This document shows positions 1 to 6,157 of a DNA stretch of 10,356 nt, in pieces. Each line of letters begins with the position of its first letter. Within the stretch, counting starts at the first letter, position 1. The position numbers were made by a program, and so were the translations under genes. The notes under the pieces are model-generated. The model had not been told where the DNA came from. It made no database searches and saw only the letters and a program-made list of their open reading frames with translations. Source of the stretch: an uncultured Alphaproteobacteria bacterium (lineage in GTDB: Bacteria > Pseudomonadota > Alphaproteobacteria > Caulobacterales > Aquidulcibacteraceae). Location: contig CALBSY010000267.1 of assembly GCA_937967725.1 (NCBI GenBank), positions 1-10,356 on the forward strand, in the 5' to 3' direction.

Positions 1-48
1 CGCCCACCGAGATCTACCCTCTCTCCCTCCACCACGCTCCTCCGCTCT
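1..48 (+). other. Illumina P5/TruSeq adapter remnant at contig end (artefact)
   Basis: These 48 bases align without gaps to the last 48 bases of the Illumina P5 plus TruSeq read-1 adapter, recalled from knowledge. There are 41 identities. The seven mismatches, at positions 3, 18, 23, 29, 33, 40 and 45, are all C here. The uninterrupted core CCACCGAGATCTAC (4-17) is diagnostic. The stretch ends exactly where the adapter ends, so chromosomal sequence probably starts at about base 49. It should be trimmed and not translated. The minus-strand reading frame passes through it only by chance. Confidence 0.9.
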
Positions 49-563
49 CCCAGCGTGCATTTCTCGCCGCGCGCGCCCGCGGTGCGGCCGTCGATCTCGA
101 CATAGACGCCGTCCGGCGTCGAAATCTTTAAGGAGAACGGCGCGCCTTCGCGGCGCAAGCGGGTGAGCGACGGCGCCAGCCGGGTTTGCCGGCCGGTGGC
201 GTCGATCGCATCAAACACCGAAAGCCCCTGCAGAATGCGCACGGCGGGCTCGGCGGCGATGGCCGAATCCGAGAACCGCAACAGGCTCGCCAGCGCCAGC
301 GGCGAGCCGTAGATGCGCGGCGCGCCCCAATCGCCTTCGCCCGAAGCCGCGACCGCATCTTCCCAGATCAGCACCACGCCGGGATGCGCGCAGAAGATCG
401 CGTCGGCCCAAGCGACTTTGTCTTCGAGATCGCGCGCGCGTTTTTTCCACGCATCGACGCCGCCGCGCGCGCCATCGGTCACGCGCATCGCCCACAGCAA
501 AGCTGCGATTGCGATCGCGGCCGAGCCAGCCGCCACAAGCAAGCTTGCGAATCCGCCGTCCAA
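49..563 (-). CDS. DivL-like PAS sensor histidine kinase, N-terminal fragment
   Basis: This is the start of a membrane-anchored sensor kinase. About 171 residues remain before the contig end, and the catalytic part is missing. I place the start at TTG (561-563), which has an AGGGG ribosome site six bases upstream. A TAG lies in frame just before it, and the next in-frame ATG (486-488) would remove the membrane segment. Residues about 5-25 are hydrophobic. Residues 36-56 form a charged, helix-like linker containing ARDLEDKVAWADAIF. A PAS-like region follows, with the motifs HPGVVLIWEDA, GAPRIYGSPLALASLLRF and DGRTAGARG. From memory these motifs resemble the N-terminal PAS region of Caulobacterales DivL, the kinase-like regulator that acts on CckA and so on CtrA. 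The upstream CtrA-type box fits this. Another PAS histidine kinase of the same group remains possible. The last few residues before base 49 (EKCTLG) do not look clearly family-like, so the chimeric junction could lie slightly further in. Confidence 0.6.
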
Positions 564-594
564 AGCCGACCCCTAACGTATCCAGCGGCGAAAC

Positions 595-724
595 GAATCG
601 CCGGGCCCCAAGGACCATCCTCCCGCAGCCGCGCCTCGAAGCAAACGCCGCCGCTGACCAGAAGCGTTAACAAGCGCTTAAAAGCGTGAACGCCGAGTTA
701 AGTTAATAAAGATCAATGGGTTAA
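595..724 (-). promoter_or_regulatory. Upstream region of the DivL-like gene with CtrA-type box and GANTC site
   Basis: A perfect TTAA-N7-TTAA element, the consensus of the cell-cycle regulator CtrA, lies at 667-681 (half-sites 667-670 and 678-681). Further TTAA half-sites lie at 698-701, 703-706 and 721-724. This is a dense cluster for such GC-rich DNA. A GANTC sequence, the CcrM methylation site, is at 595-599, about 32 bases before the TTG start. The box centre is about 110 bases upstream of that start. The only gene starting downstream of this region is the minus-strand kinase, so it is the likely target. No clear -35/-10 pair is visible. Confidence 0.55.
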
Positions 725-735
725 CGCGGCGGGCG

Positions 736-756
736 GGCGCGCCGCGGGGGCGCGCC
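736..756. repeat. GC-rich hairpin made of two GGCGCGCC palindromes
   Basis: The 8-bp palindrome GGCGCGCC occurs at 736-743 and again at 749-756, with a 5-base spacer, so the two copies can pair into an 8-bp stem. It lies downstream of the antitoxin stop and could end or stabilise that transcript. No T-run follows on either strand, so it is not a canonical intrinsic terminator. Confidence 0.35.
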
Positions 757-786
757 GGATTTCGACTGCCCCATGCCGGCGCCGAG

Positions 787-804
787 CCACTTCCTGCAAA
801 CTGA
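787..804 (+). repeat. Direct repeat, left copy, flanking the toxin-antitoxin cassette
   Basis: This 18-base segment matches 1491-1508 in the same orientation at 17 of 18 positions; only 791 (t) and 1495 (a) differ. The shared core is TCCTGCAAACTGA. It lies 14 bases beyond the antitoxin stop codon. The two copies bracket the whole operon including its operator, as expected for a duplicated target or recombination site. Confidence 0.7.
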
Positions 805-818
805 TTATGCGCGACGGC

Positions 819-1097
819 TCAGGCGGCTTTCGCGATCTTGAGGTCCACTTGCAGACCGGCGGCGCTTGCCATGGTGATCAGCATATCGATGCTGAAGAGG
901 TCGATCTTTCCGCGCACCAGATCCGAAATGCGGGGCTGCGTGACGCCCATGAGTTTGGCTGCGGCGGCCTGGCTCAATTTCTTCTTCTCAATGTGATTGA
1001 TAATGGCGCGCATCAGCTTCGCCCGAAGCTTAATGTTCTCGGCTTCGGCAGGATCTTCGATTGCATCCCAGATGCTATTGAATCGCCTTTTGCTCAT
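819..1097 (-). CDS. higA: HigA-type XRE-family antitoxin
   Basis: This 92-residue protein has a Cro/C1-type helix-turn-helix at about residues 41-62 (LSQAAAAKLMGVTQPRISDL, followed by VRGK). A Lys-rich helix precedes it (HIEKKKLSQ), and a C-terminal segment containing the DMLITMASAAGLQVDL stretch is typical of HigA-2-like antitoxins. Its role would be to bind and neutralise the toxin encoded just upstream and to repress the shared promoter. The ATG (1095-1097) overlaps the toxin TGA (1094-1096) in an ATGA junction, so translation is probably coupled. The toxin-first order is the HigBA arrangement and differs from most type II modules. The family call is firm; the exact subfamily name is less so. 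Confidence 0.88.
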   Translation of the reverse strand: MSKRRFNSIWDAIEDPAEAENIKLRAKLMRAIINHIEKKKLSQAAAAKLMGVTQPRISDLVRGKIDLFSIDMLITMASAAGLQVDLKIAKAA

Positions 1098-1432
1098 TTC
1101 AAGTCCTCGACCAACTGCCTATAGCGACGGGTCGCCAAAGCGATGTCCTCTTTACTCGTGCGCTGCGACTTCTTCTGAAAGCAGTGCAGCACATAAATCG
1201 CATCGCCCAAGCTGGCGACATAGATCACGCGAAAGGCGCCGTCCGCAGTCCGCACGCGTATCTCGCGAACCCCTCGCCCGACAGAGGCCATCGGCTTCCA
1301 GTCGTTTGGCTCTTCGCCGTGCTGCACGCGATCCAGCTGGAAGCCGGCCATTCGACGCGAAGCTGCCGGAAAGGCCCGCAGATCGTCTAGCGACGTCGCA
1401 CGGAAGACGATCTGTTTAGGTTCGCGCGCCAT
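1094..1432 (-). CDS. higB: HigB/RelE-superfamily toxin (phage Gp49-like)
   Basis: This 112-residue protein has the Gp49-like HigB pattern. An N-terminal segment about choosing ejection of substrate is followed by KPMASVGRGVREIRVR (46-61), then the strand AFRVIYVA (66-73). The family signature FQKKSQRTSKEDIALATRRY spans residues 85-104. The known role is a ribosome-associated mRNA endonuclease that blocks translation when the antitoxin is lost. I chose the ATG at 1430-1432 because a GAAGG site lies six bases upstream and the length suits the family. It is first in the operon and overlaps the antitoxin gene by four bases. All hallmark segments are present, so the toxin looks intact. Exact catalytic residues cannot be assigned from sequence alone. 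Confidence 0.88.
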   Translation of the reverse strand: MAREPKQIVFRATSLDDLRAFPAASRRMAGFQLDRVQHGEEPNDWKPMASVGRGVREIRVRTADGAFRVIYVASLGDAIYVLHCFQKKSQRTSKEDIALATRRYRQLVEDLK

Positions 1433-1444
1433 TCGCTACCTTCA

Positions 1445-1470
1445 TATACAATATTTTGTATAGAATACAA
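1445..1470. promoter_or_regulatory. Overlapping palindromic operators of the toxin-antitoxin operon
   Basis: Three alternating half-sites are visible: ATACAA (1446-1451), TTGTAT (1456-1461) and ATACAA (1465-1470). Together they form two overlapping inverted repeats. One is TATACAA-TATT-TTGTATA at 1445-1462, a perfect 7-bp arm pair. The other is TTGTAT-AGA-ATACAA at 1456-1470. The segment is very AT-rich within GC-rich surroundings and lies 13-38 bases before the toxin start, so it probably holds the promoter too. HigA-type antitoxins are known to repress by binding such palindromes. That this antitoxin binds here is inference. Confidence 0.75.
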
Positions 1471-1490
1471 GAGGCGTTGGCGAGTTGGCG

Positions 1491-1508
1491 CCACATCCTG
1501 CAAACTGA
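1491..1508 (+). repeat. Direct repeat, right copy, flanking the toxin-antitoxin cassette
   Basis: This is the partner of 787-804, with 17 of 18 bases identical in the same orientation. It lies just beyond the operator, 21 bases past its last half-site. The offset between copies is 704 bases. That contains the TA operon and its control region and little else. Confidence 0.7.
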
Positions 1509-1638
1509 CCCCCGGCGCGTGATCGAGGCCACCGGCGACGCCAACTGTCCAACACACTTCCGCGCCAAGCCGCTGAAATCCCGGCGTCGCGCGAAAATCA
1601 ATCCTACACCGCGGCGGCCGCCTTAGACTGGCTGGCCC
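1509..1638. other. Intergenic region with no recognised site
   Basis: This 130-base stretch lies between the right repeat copy and the start of the plus-strand hypothetical gene. It presumably contains that gene's promoter. I see no convincing -35/-10 pair, hairpin or RNA gene. The minus-strand 61-residue open frame across it has no family features. Confidence 0.4.
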
Positions 1639-2136
1639 ATGAACCGAGCCGAACCCATCATCACGACCGCCCGCGCCGAAGCGTATTCCGCTTCGCTGCT
1701 GCGGGTGTTGGCTTGGCTGCTCACGCTAATCCTGCGCCTTGCGCCCATCGGGCGCAGCGCACGGCTCAGGGACTGGCTAAGCCGCGCCGAACGCACGGCC
1801 GAAAGCGTGCTCTTCCTCAAGGCGGCAGCGCTCCATGGCCCCCCGCCGCGGCGCAAGCTGCATCCCCGCTCCGCCGCGCCAGGCTTTCGCCGCGTGGAAG
1901 CCCGGCGTCTGCGGCTGTTCTTCCGCGGCGCCGGCGTGCGCGCGCGCAAGGCGAGCCCGCTCGCGCGGGTGATCGCGCTGATCGAGGCGCTCGCCAATCC
2001 GCAGCGCGCTGTCGTCTATTTTCTGAAGCAGATTGCGCGCGGCCTGCACTTCGGCCGGCTCATTCCCCTCGCACCGCCCGCGTATGCGCTCGCCGCCGGC
2101 GCGCCCGCCACGGCTGATGGCCCCGACACCTCTTAA
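1639..2136 (+). CDS. Arg-rich hypothetical protein with one hydrophobic segment
   Basis: I do not recognise this 165-residue protein. It is the only plus-strand gene I support here. One hydrophobic helix lies at about residues 19-35 (SLLRVLAWLLTLILRL). A basic region follows, with RSARLRDWLSRAERTAES and later clusters such as PPPRRKLHPRS and RRVEARRLRLFFRG. The C-terminal half contains a helix-like LARVIALIEALANPQRAVVYF. This suggests a small inner-membrane protein with a positively charged cytoplasmic side. Codon third positions are strongly G/C, as in neighbouring genes, which supports real coding. There is no clear ribosome site before the ATG, which weakens the start choice. It converges on the metallopeptidase gene, with 72 bases between stops. 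Confidence 0.6.
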   Translation: MNRAEPIITTARAEAYSASLLRVLAWLLTLILRLAPIGRSARLRDWLSRAERTAESVLFLKAAALHGPPPRRKLHPRSAAPGFRRVEARRLRLFFRGAGVRARKASPLARVIALIEALANPQRAVVYFLKQIARGLHFGRLIPLAPPAYALAAGAPATADGPDTS

Positions 2137-2182
2137 GCTGCGCACAGACACGCTGCGCCTTCACCGCCGAATCCCCGGATTC

Positions 2183-2200
2183 GTGCGCCCGCCGGCGCAC
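2183..2200. terminator. Hairpin between convergent genes
   Basis: GTGCGCC (2183-2189) pairs perfectly with GGCGCAC (2194-2200) across a four-base loop. A second inverted repeat, GAATCC-CC-GGATTC (2169-2182), directly abuts it and contains two GANTC sites. The position between the stops of two convergent genes suits a bidirectional terminator. No T-run follows, so this is a weak call. Confidence 0.4.
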
Positions 2201-2208
2201 GCCTGGCG

Positions 2209-3876
2209 TCACTCCTCTCGCGGCGGCGGGCTGGTGCGCGCGAATTCGCTGGGCATCGGCGGACCGCCCGGGATCGGCGTTATGGTGCGCAGCGTGGTGG
2301 GCGAGCAGGTGTAGCTCATGCTCATCGTGCTCGGCGGCATTGACGGCAGCGGCGCGGTGTAGCGGTCGCCCTCCGGCGTCGTCATCGTCATGGTGCCGCC
2401 GAAGCGCTGCATGTCGGCGCACAGGTTGAGCGTGCCATCGCGCGCCGACCAGCGCCCGCCCGCTTGCGCCACTGCATCGCCGTCGCCGCGCGAGCCGTCG
2501 GGATTGCGCACATGATACTGGCCGGAGACAGCGCCGGTGATGTAGCTGCCGTCGCGCCGCAGCGTCATGTTCTCATTGGCCATATTGAAACTGCCGCGCA
2601 CGCCCTGGCTGCGCATCCATTCGACGGCGCCGCCGCCAACCAGCTGCCACGAGCCGATCACGCAAGCGTCGGTTTCGACAATGCCGGCGCAATCGCCGCA
2701 GCCGGACTCCATCGTGCCGCGGATCGCGAGCGTGGCGCGCTCCGTACTCATGGCGGCGATGCGATACGTGTCGGGCGCCGATTGGGTGTCGATCTCTTCC
2801 GGAAGATCGCCCCACTCTTCGCTGTCAGCCTTGGCGCGGTACGCGTCGGGCCGCACTGAGGTGCGCCAACGGCCGCACTCGAACGCGGCGCGCCCGCGCA
2901 CCAGCACGAAGGCGCCGAGCTCCACCGATTGCGTGCGCGTGTCGGCCCAGCGCCACGTTTCGCCCTCCCGCGGCGAGAGGCCGATATCGGTCCCGTGCGG
3001 ATGACGAATATCGCTGTCGAGGTAGGCTGTGGCGAAGTCCAGCCAGCGGTCCTGGCCGAGCGCGGACGCCATCGCCCCATGTTGCGCGCTGTCGCCGCGG
3101 CTGGACGCCATCTGGCACATAAACATATTATCACCAAGAGGCAACTCTTCCTCGACGAGCAACAGCAAGAAAACCACCGCGCAATAGGACATGCGGTTCA
3201 GCGCAGTCTCTCTCGATTGCCCATCGAAGTCGCCGACATATTCGGGAAGCGGCCCCGCATCGGGCAGCGCCAGCGCCGCGAACCAATTGGCTGAGCCTTC
3301 GAGCCACCAATCGCCGCCGCCGCCCGCGCCTTCAGAGCCTGTGCGCATCTGCGCTTCGGTCAGATTCGCTGTCTGCACGCAGTGGAACAATTCATGCGCA
3401 ATCACGAACGCCGCGTACTCAGGCAAACTGCCGGGTCCGGCGAGGTAGACGATGACGCGGCATTCGTCGTCGCGCTCCATTTCCGCGTATGCCGCGACCG
3501 AGCTGAACGCGCCTGTGTCAGGGTCGCGCGGCGGCAAATCATCCGCGAGCAGAATGGTGACATTATCCATCGCCACGCCGCCCAAGCGGTTCATCGCTTC
3601 GGCGGCGGCGCGCACGCCGCGATCGAACTCGGACATCTCGCTGTCGCTGACGATCCAATCGGCCAACAAATCGTGCAGCACGCGGATCTCAGCGCCGGCT
3701 GCCGAAACGCGCAATCGCTCGACGCAATCGTACTCTATCGTCCGCAGGCGTTCGTCGAAGCGCGCAAGATAGGCCGGGTCGCTGCAGCTGCCGAACTCAG
3801 CCCGCGCCGGCAGCGCCACCGGCGTAATCAGCGCCAGAACCGCAACAAGGAGTGTCCATCGGGCCCAAGCGCGCAT
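2209..3876 (-). CDS. Secreted HExxH zinc metallopeptidase-like protein with C-terminal beta-rich domain
   Basis: This 555-residue exported protein begins with a clear signal peptide: basic MRAWAR, a hydrophobic core at 8-20, and an ALPARA cleavage site near residue 26. Residues about 161-165 are HELFH, followed by WWLEGSANWFA with the Glu at 193. That is an HExxH...E arrangement typical of gluzincin zinc peptidases. The family is not one I can name; the bulky WLEGSANW block resembles several MA-clan groups. Several Cys residues (31, 51, 139, 166 and more) suggest disulfides outside the cytoplasm. From about residue 405 (CVIGSWQLVGGG) there is a separate beta-rich, lipocalin-like region containing MTLRRDGSYITG and GGRWSARDGTLNLC, ending in a Pro-rich tail. 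The ATG at 3876 has AGGAGGGG just upstream. It lies 69 bases after the TonB-like gene and may share its transcript. The substrate is unknown. Confidence 0.75.
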   Translation of the reverse strand: MRAWARWTLLVAVLALITPVALPARAEFGSCSDPAYLARFDERLRTIEYDCVERLRVSAAGAEIRVLHDLLADWIVSDSEMSEFDRGVRAAAEAMNRLGGVAMDNVTILLADDLPPRDPDTGAFSSVAAYAEMERDDECRVIVYLAGPGSLPEYAAFVIAHELFHCVQTANLTEAQMRTGSEGAGGGGDWWLEGSANWFAALALPDAGPLPEYVGDFDGQSRETALNRMSYCAVVFLLLLVEEELPLGDNMFMCQMASSRGDSAQHGAMASALGQDRWLDFATAYLDSDIRHPHGTDIGLSPREGETWRWADTRTQSVELGAFVLVRGRAAFECGRWRTSVRPDAYRAKADSEEWGDLPEEIDTQSAPDTYRIAAMSTERATLAIRGTMESGCGDCAGIVETDACVIGSWQLVGGGAVEWMRSQGVRGSFNMANENMTLRRDGSYITGAVSGQYHVRNPDGSRGDGDAVAQAGGRWSARDGTLNLCADMQRFGGTMTMTTPEGDRYTAPLPSMPPSTMSMSYTCSPTTLRTITPIPGGPPMPSEFARTSPPPREE

Positions 3877-3945
3877 GCATCCCCTCCTCTGTGCAACAGC
3901 GGCATTGAGGGCGAGGGCGGCGCGCAGGTCAAGCCGAACCGGCGC

Positions 3946-4632
3946 TCAGCCGGTGCGGCGCAGCTTTTCCACAGCGTCCTGCGCAGCCTGCAGCGCCGGG
4001 CGCAGCGGCCGCGCGCGCGCGCCGCGCTCCTGCAATTTGCTCGCGCCCGCGATGCGGAACACGAACGGCATGCGGTAGCTCGCGCCAAAGCGCACGTGCA
4101 CATCCGGCTTTGGCTCGAACCGTGACCGCAGCAGCGCCTCGCGCGCCGCCTCAAAGAAAACGTCCGACGGCCAAGCATAGACGCAGTGCACATTCTTCAC
4201 GACGCCGCCGGCGCCGATCTCGAACTCGGCAACGGTCACGCCCTCGACGCCAAGACGGCGCGCTAACTTCGGATAGCGTGCGCGCAGCGCGCCGGCGAGC
4301 CGCCACGGCATCGAGTCTTCGCTTTCCTGCGCGGGCTCGAGGTTCTTCCACACCACGCAACAAGGGCCGCTCGGCAAACGTTGGCGCATGCGCTGCATTT
4401 CGCGATGCGCGGCGCGCTTTTCGCGCAACCAATCGGCGCCTTGAACCGCGATCAGCACCAGCGCCAGCACGACCGCGCCGGAGACGAACAACGATGCGCC
4501 GCCGTTCCAGCCCTGCGCGCGCAGCGCGCCGGTCAGCGCCAAATGAGTGATGACGACGACGACAAACAGGCCGGCATAGAACAGCGCGCGCAGTGTGAAT
4601 GCCGATAGCGTGCGTGTCGCCGAGATCAGCAT
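3946..4632 (-). CDS. Membrane protein with TonB-like C-terminal domain
   Basis: This 228-residue protein has two hydrophobic segments (about 14-34 and 46-64) and a charged linker (68-87). A region at about 119-194 fits the TonB C-terminal fold. Its pattern is YPKLARRLGVEGVTVAEFEI, then GGVVKNVHCVYAWP, then FFEAAREALLRSRFEP, ending ASYRMPFVFRI. Classical TonB proteins have one TM helix and a long Pro-rich spacer to cross the periplasm. Here there are two TM helices, no Pro-rich spacer and a 34-residue Arg-rich tail after the domain. The role may therefore not be energy transduction to outer-membrane receptors, and no ExbB/ExbD genes are nearby. A CC pair at 91-92 is notable. The ATG at 4632 has GTGAGGG a few bases upstream. 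It stands first in a possible two-gene transcript with the metallopeptidase. Confidence 0.7.
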   Translation of the reverse strand: MLISATRTLSAFTLRALFYAGLFVVVVITHLALTGALRAQGWNGGASLFVSGAVVLALVLIAVQGADWLREKRAAHREMQRMRQRLPSGPCCVVWKNLEPAQESEDSMPWRLAGALRARYPKLARRLGVEGVTVAEFEIGAGGVVKNVHCVYAWPSDVFFEAAREALLRSRFEPKPDVHVRFGASYRMPFVFRIAGASKLQERGARARPLRPALQAAQDAVEKLRRTG

Positions 4633-4694
4633 CGCGCCCTCACCCTCCTCGGGCGCTACATGCCCGCGTGCGAAACTCGGCGCAACGGGAATGA

Positions 4695-4728
4695 ACAGGG
4701 CGCCAGTCTCATGTCGCCGGCGCCCTGT
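4695..4728 (-). terminator. Hairpin downstream of ahcY
   Basis: A perfect 10-bp inverted repeat, ACAGGGCGCC (4695-4704) and GGCGCCCTGT (4719-4728), has a 14-base loop and begins six bases after the ahcY stop codon. On the minus strand the bases after it are only moderately T-containing (TCATTCCCG). It would stop transcription weakly, or mainly protect the mRNA 3' end. Confidence 0.6.
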
Positions 4729-4734
4729 GAGTTT

Positions 4735-6132
4735 CTAGTAGCGGTAGTGGTCCGGTTTGAACGGGCCCTGCTGCGGCACGCCGATATAGTCGGCTTGCGC
4801 CTTCGACATCTGCGTCAGCTTGGCGTTGAGCTTGCCAAGGTGAAGCATGGCGACCTTCTCGTCGAGATGCTTCGGCAACGTGTAGACCTTGTTTTCGTAT
4901 TGGCCGCCATTGGTCCAGAGTTCGATCTGCGCCAGCGTCTGATTAGTGAAGCTGGCGGACATCACGAAACTCGGGTGGCCGGTGGCGTTGCCCAGGTTCA
5001 CGAGGCGGCCTTCCGACAAGAGGATGATCTTCTTGCCGTCCGGAAACTCGATGTGGTGGACCTGATCCTTGATCTTGTCCCACTTGAAGTTCTTCAACGC
5101 CGCGACCTGAATCTCGGAGTCAAAGTGGCCGATGTTGCAGACGATGGCGTTGTTCTTCATCGCCCGCATGTGATCGACGGTGATGACATCCTTGTTGCCG
5201 GTGGCAGTGACGAAGATGTCCGCGTGCGGCGCGGCGTCTTCCATAGTCACCACTTCGTAGCCTTCCATCGCCGCCTGCAGCGCGCAGATCGGATCGACTT
5301 CCGTCACCTGCACGCGCGCGCCGCCATTGCGCAGCGAAGCGGCCGAGCCCTTGCCGACATCGCCATAGCCGGCAACGACGGCGACCTTGCCCGACAGCAT
5401 CACATCGGTGCCGCGGCGGATGGCGTCCACCAGCGACTCGCGGCAGCCATAGAGATTGTCGAACTTCGACTTGGTGACGCTGTCATTGACGTTGATGGCC
5501 GGGAACGGCAGTTCGCCTTTCTTCGCCATTTCATAAAGACGATGCACGCCCGTGGTGGTTTCTTCCGACACGCCCTTCACGCTCTTGCGGATGGCGTCAT
5601 AGAAGCCGGGTTTCTCTTTAAGGTAGCGCTTGATGGTCGCGAACAGCGCTTCTTCTTCCTCGTTGGAATGGTGTTCGAGAAAATTGGCGTCCTGCTCCGC
5701 CTTTGGACCGAGCACGCACAAGAGCGTCGCGTCGCCGCCGTCGTCGAGGATCATGTTGGCGTACTTGCCGTTCCCCCAATCGAAAATGCGGTGGGCGTAA
5801 TCCCAGTATTCTTCCAGCGTCTCGCCCTTCACGGCGAACACCGGCGTGCCTGTGGCCGCGATTGCCGCGGCGGCGTGATCTTGCGTCGAGAAGATGTTGC
5901 ACGAGGCCCAGCGCACTTCGGCGCCGAGCGCCTGCAGGGTTTCGATCAGCACCGCGGTCTGGATCGTCATGTGCAGCGAACCGGCGATGCGCGCGCCTTT
6001 CAGGGGCTTCTTCGACCCAAACTCCTCGCGCACCGCCATCAGACCGGGCATCTCGGTCTCGGCGATCTCGATTTCCTTTCGGCCCCACTCAGCGAGGCTG
6101 ATGTCCTTAATGACGTAATCTTTAGCGCTCAT
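4735..6132 (-). CDS. ahcY: Adenosylhomocysteinase (S-adenosyl-L-homocysteine hydrolase)
   Basis: AhcY reversibly splits S-adenosylhomocysteine into adenosine and homocysteine in the cytoplasm. It uses tightly bound NAD and relieves product inhibition of methyltransferases. The 465-residue length is typical of proteobacterial enzymes. Visible signatures are SLHMTIQTA (52-60), SCNIFSTQDHAAAA (77-90) and NDSVTKSKFDNLYG (216-229) with the active-site Lys221 and Asp225. The NAD-binding GYGDVGKG is at 255-262, HFDSE at 336-340 and GHPSFVMSASFTNQ at 385-398. The conserved C-terminal KPDHYRY completes the active site of the neighbouring subunit. I chose the ATG at 6130-6132, preceded by GGAGGG. The frame stays open upstream, but that extension overlaps the riboswitch and the neighbouring gene and has no family similarity. 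An SAH riboswitch lies 25 bases upstream. No neighbouring metK, metF or metH is seen. Confidence 0.98.
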   Translation of the reverse strand: MSAKDYVIKDISLAEWGRKEIEIAETEMPGLMAVREEFGSKKPLKGARIAGSLHMTIQTAVLIETLQALGAEVRWASCNIFSTQDHAAAAIAATGTPVFAVKGETLEEYWDYAHRIFDWGNGKYANMILDDGGDATLLCVLGPKAEQDANFLEHHSNEEEEALFATIKRYLKEKPGFYDAIRKSVKGVSEETTTGVHRLYEMAKKGELPFPAINVNDSVTKSKFDNLYGCRESLVDAIRRGTDVMLSGKVAVVAGYGDVGKGSAASLRNGGARVQVTEVDPICALQAAMEGYEVVTMEDAAPHADIFVTATGNKDVITVDHMRAMKNNAIVCNIGHFDSEIQVAALKNFKWDKIKDQVHHIEFPDGKKIILLSEGRLVNLGNATGHPSFVMSASFTNQTLAQIELWTNGGQYENKVYTLPKHLDEKVAMLHLGKLNAKLTQMSKAQADYIGVPQQGPFKPDHYRY

Positions 6133-6157
6133 CGCGCGCCCTCCTTCGAAAGCTCGC

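Noticed and set aside
211..618. Minus-strand 135-residue open frame overlapping the kinase
   Set aside because: It is in a different frame from the PAS-like protein, is Arg-rich and shows no domain.
186..689. Plus-strand open frame over the kinase fragment
   Set aside because: The opposite strand has PAS-like motifs, a TM helix and a ribosome site. The plus frame has low-complexity Arg/Ala-rich composition and covers the CtrA-type box.
787..1508. Reading the repeat-bracketed TA module as an insertion sequence
   Set aside because: No transposase and no terminal inverted repeats are present. Only a direct repeat surrounds it, so I report repeats and not a mobile element.
1416..1601. Minus-strand 61-residue open frame upstream of the toxin
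   Set aside because: It crosses the operator palindromes and one direct repeat copy and has no family features.
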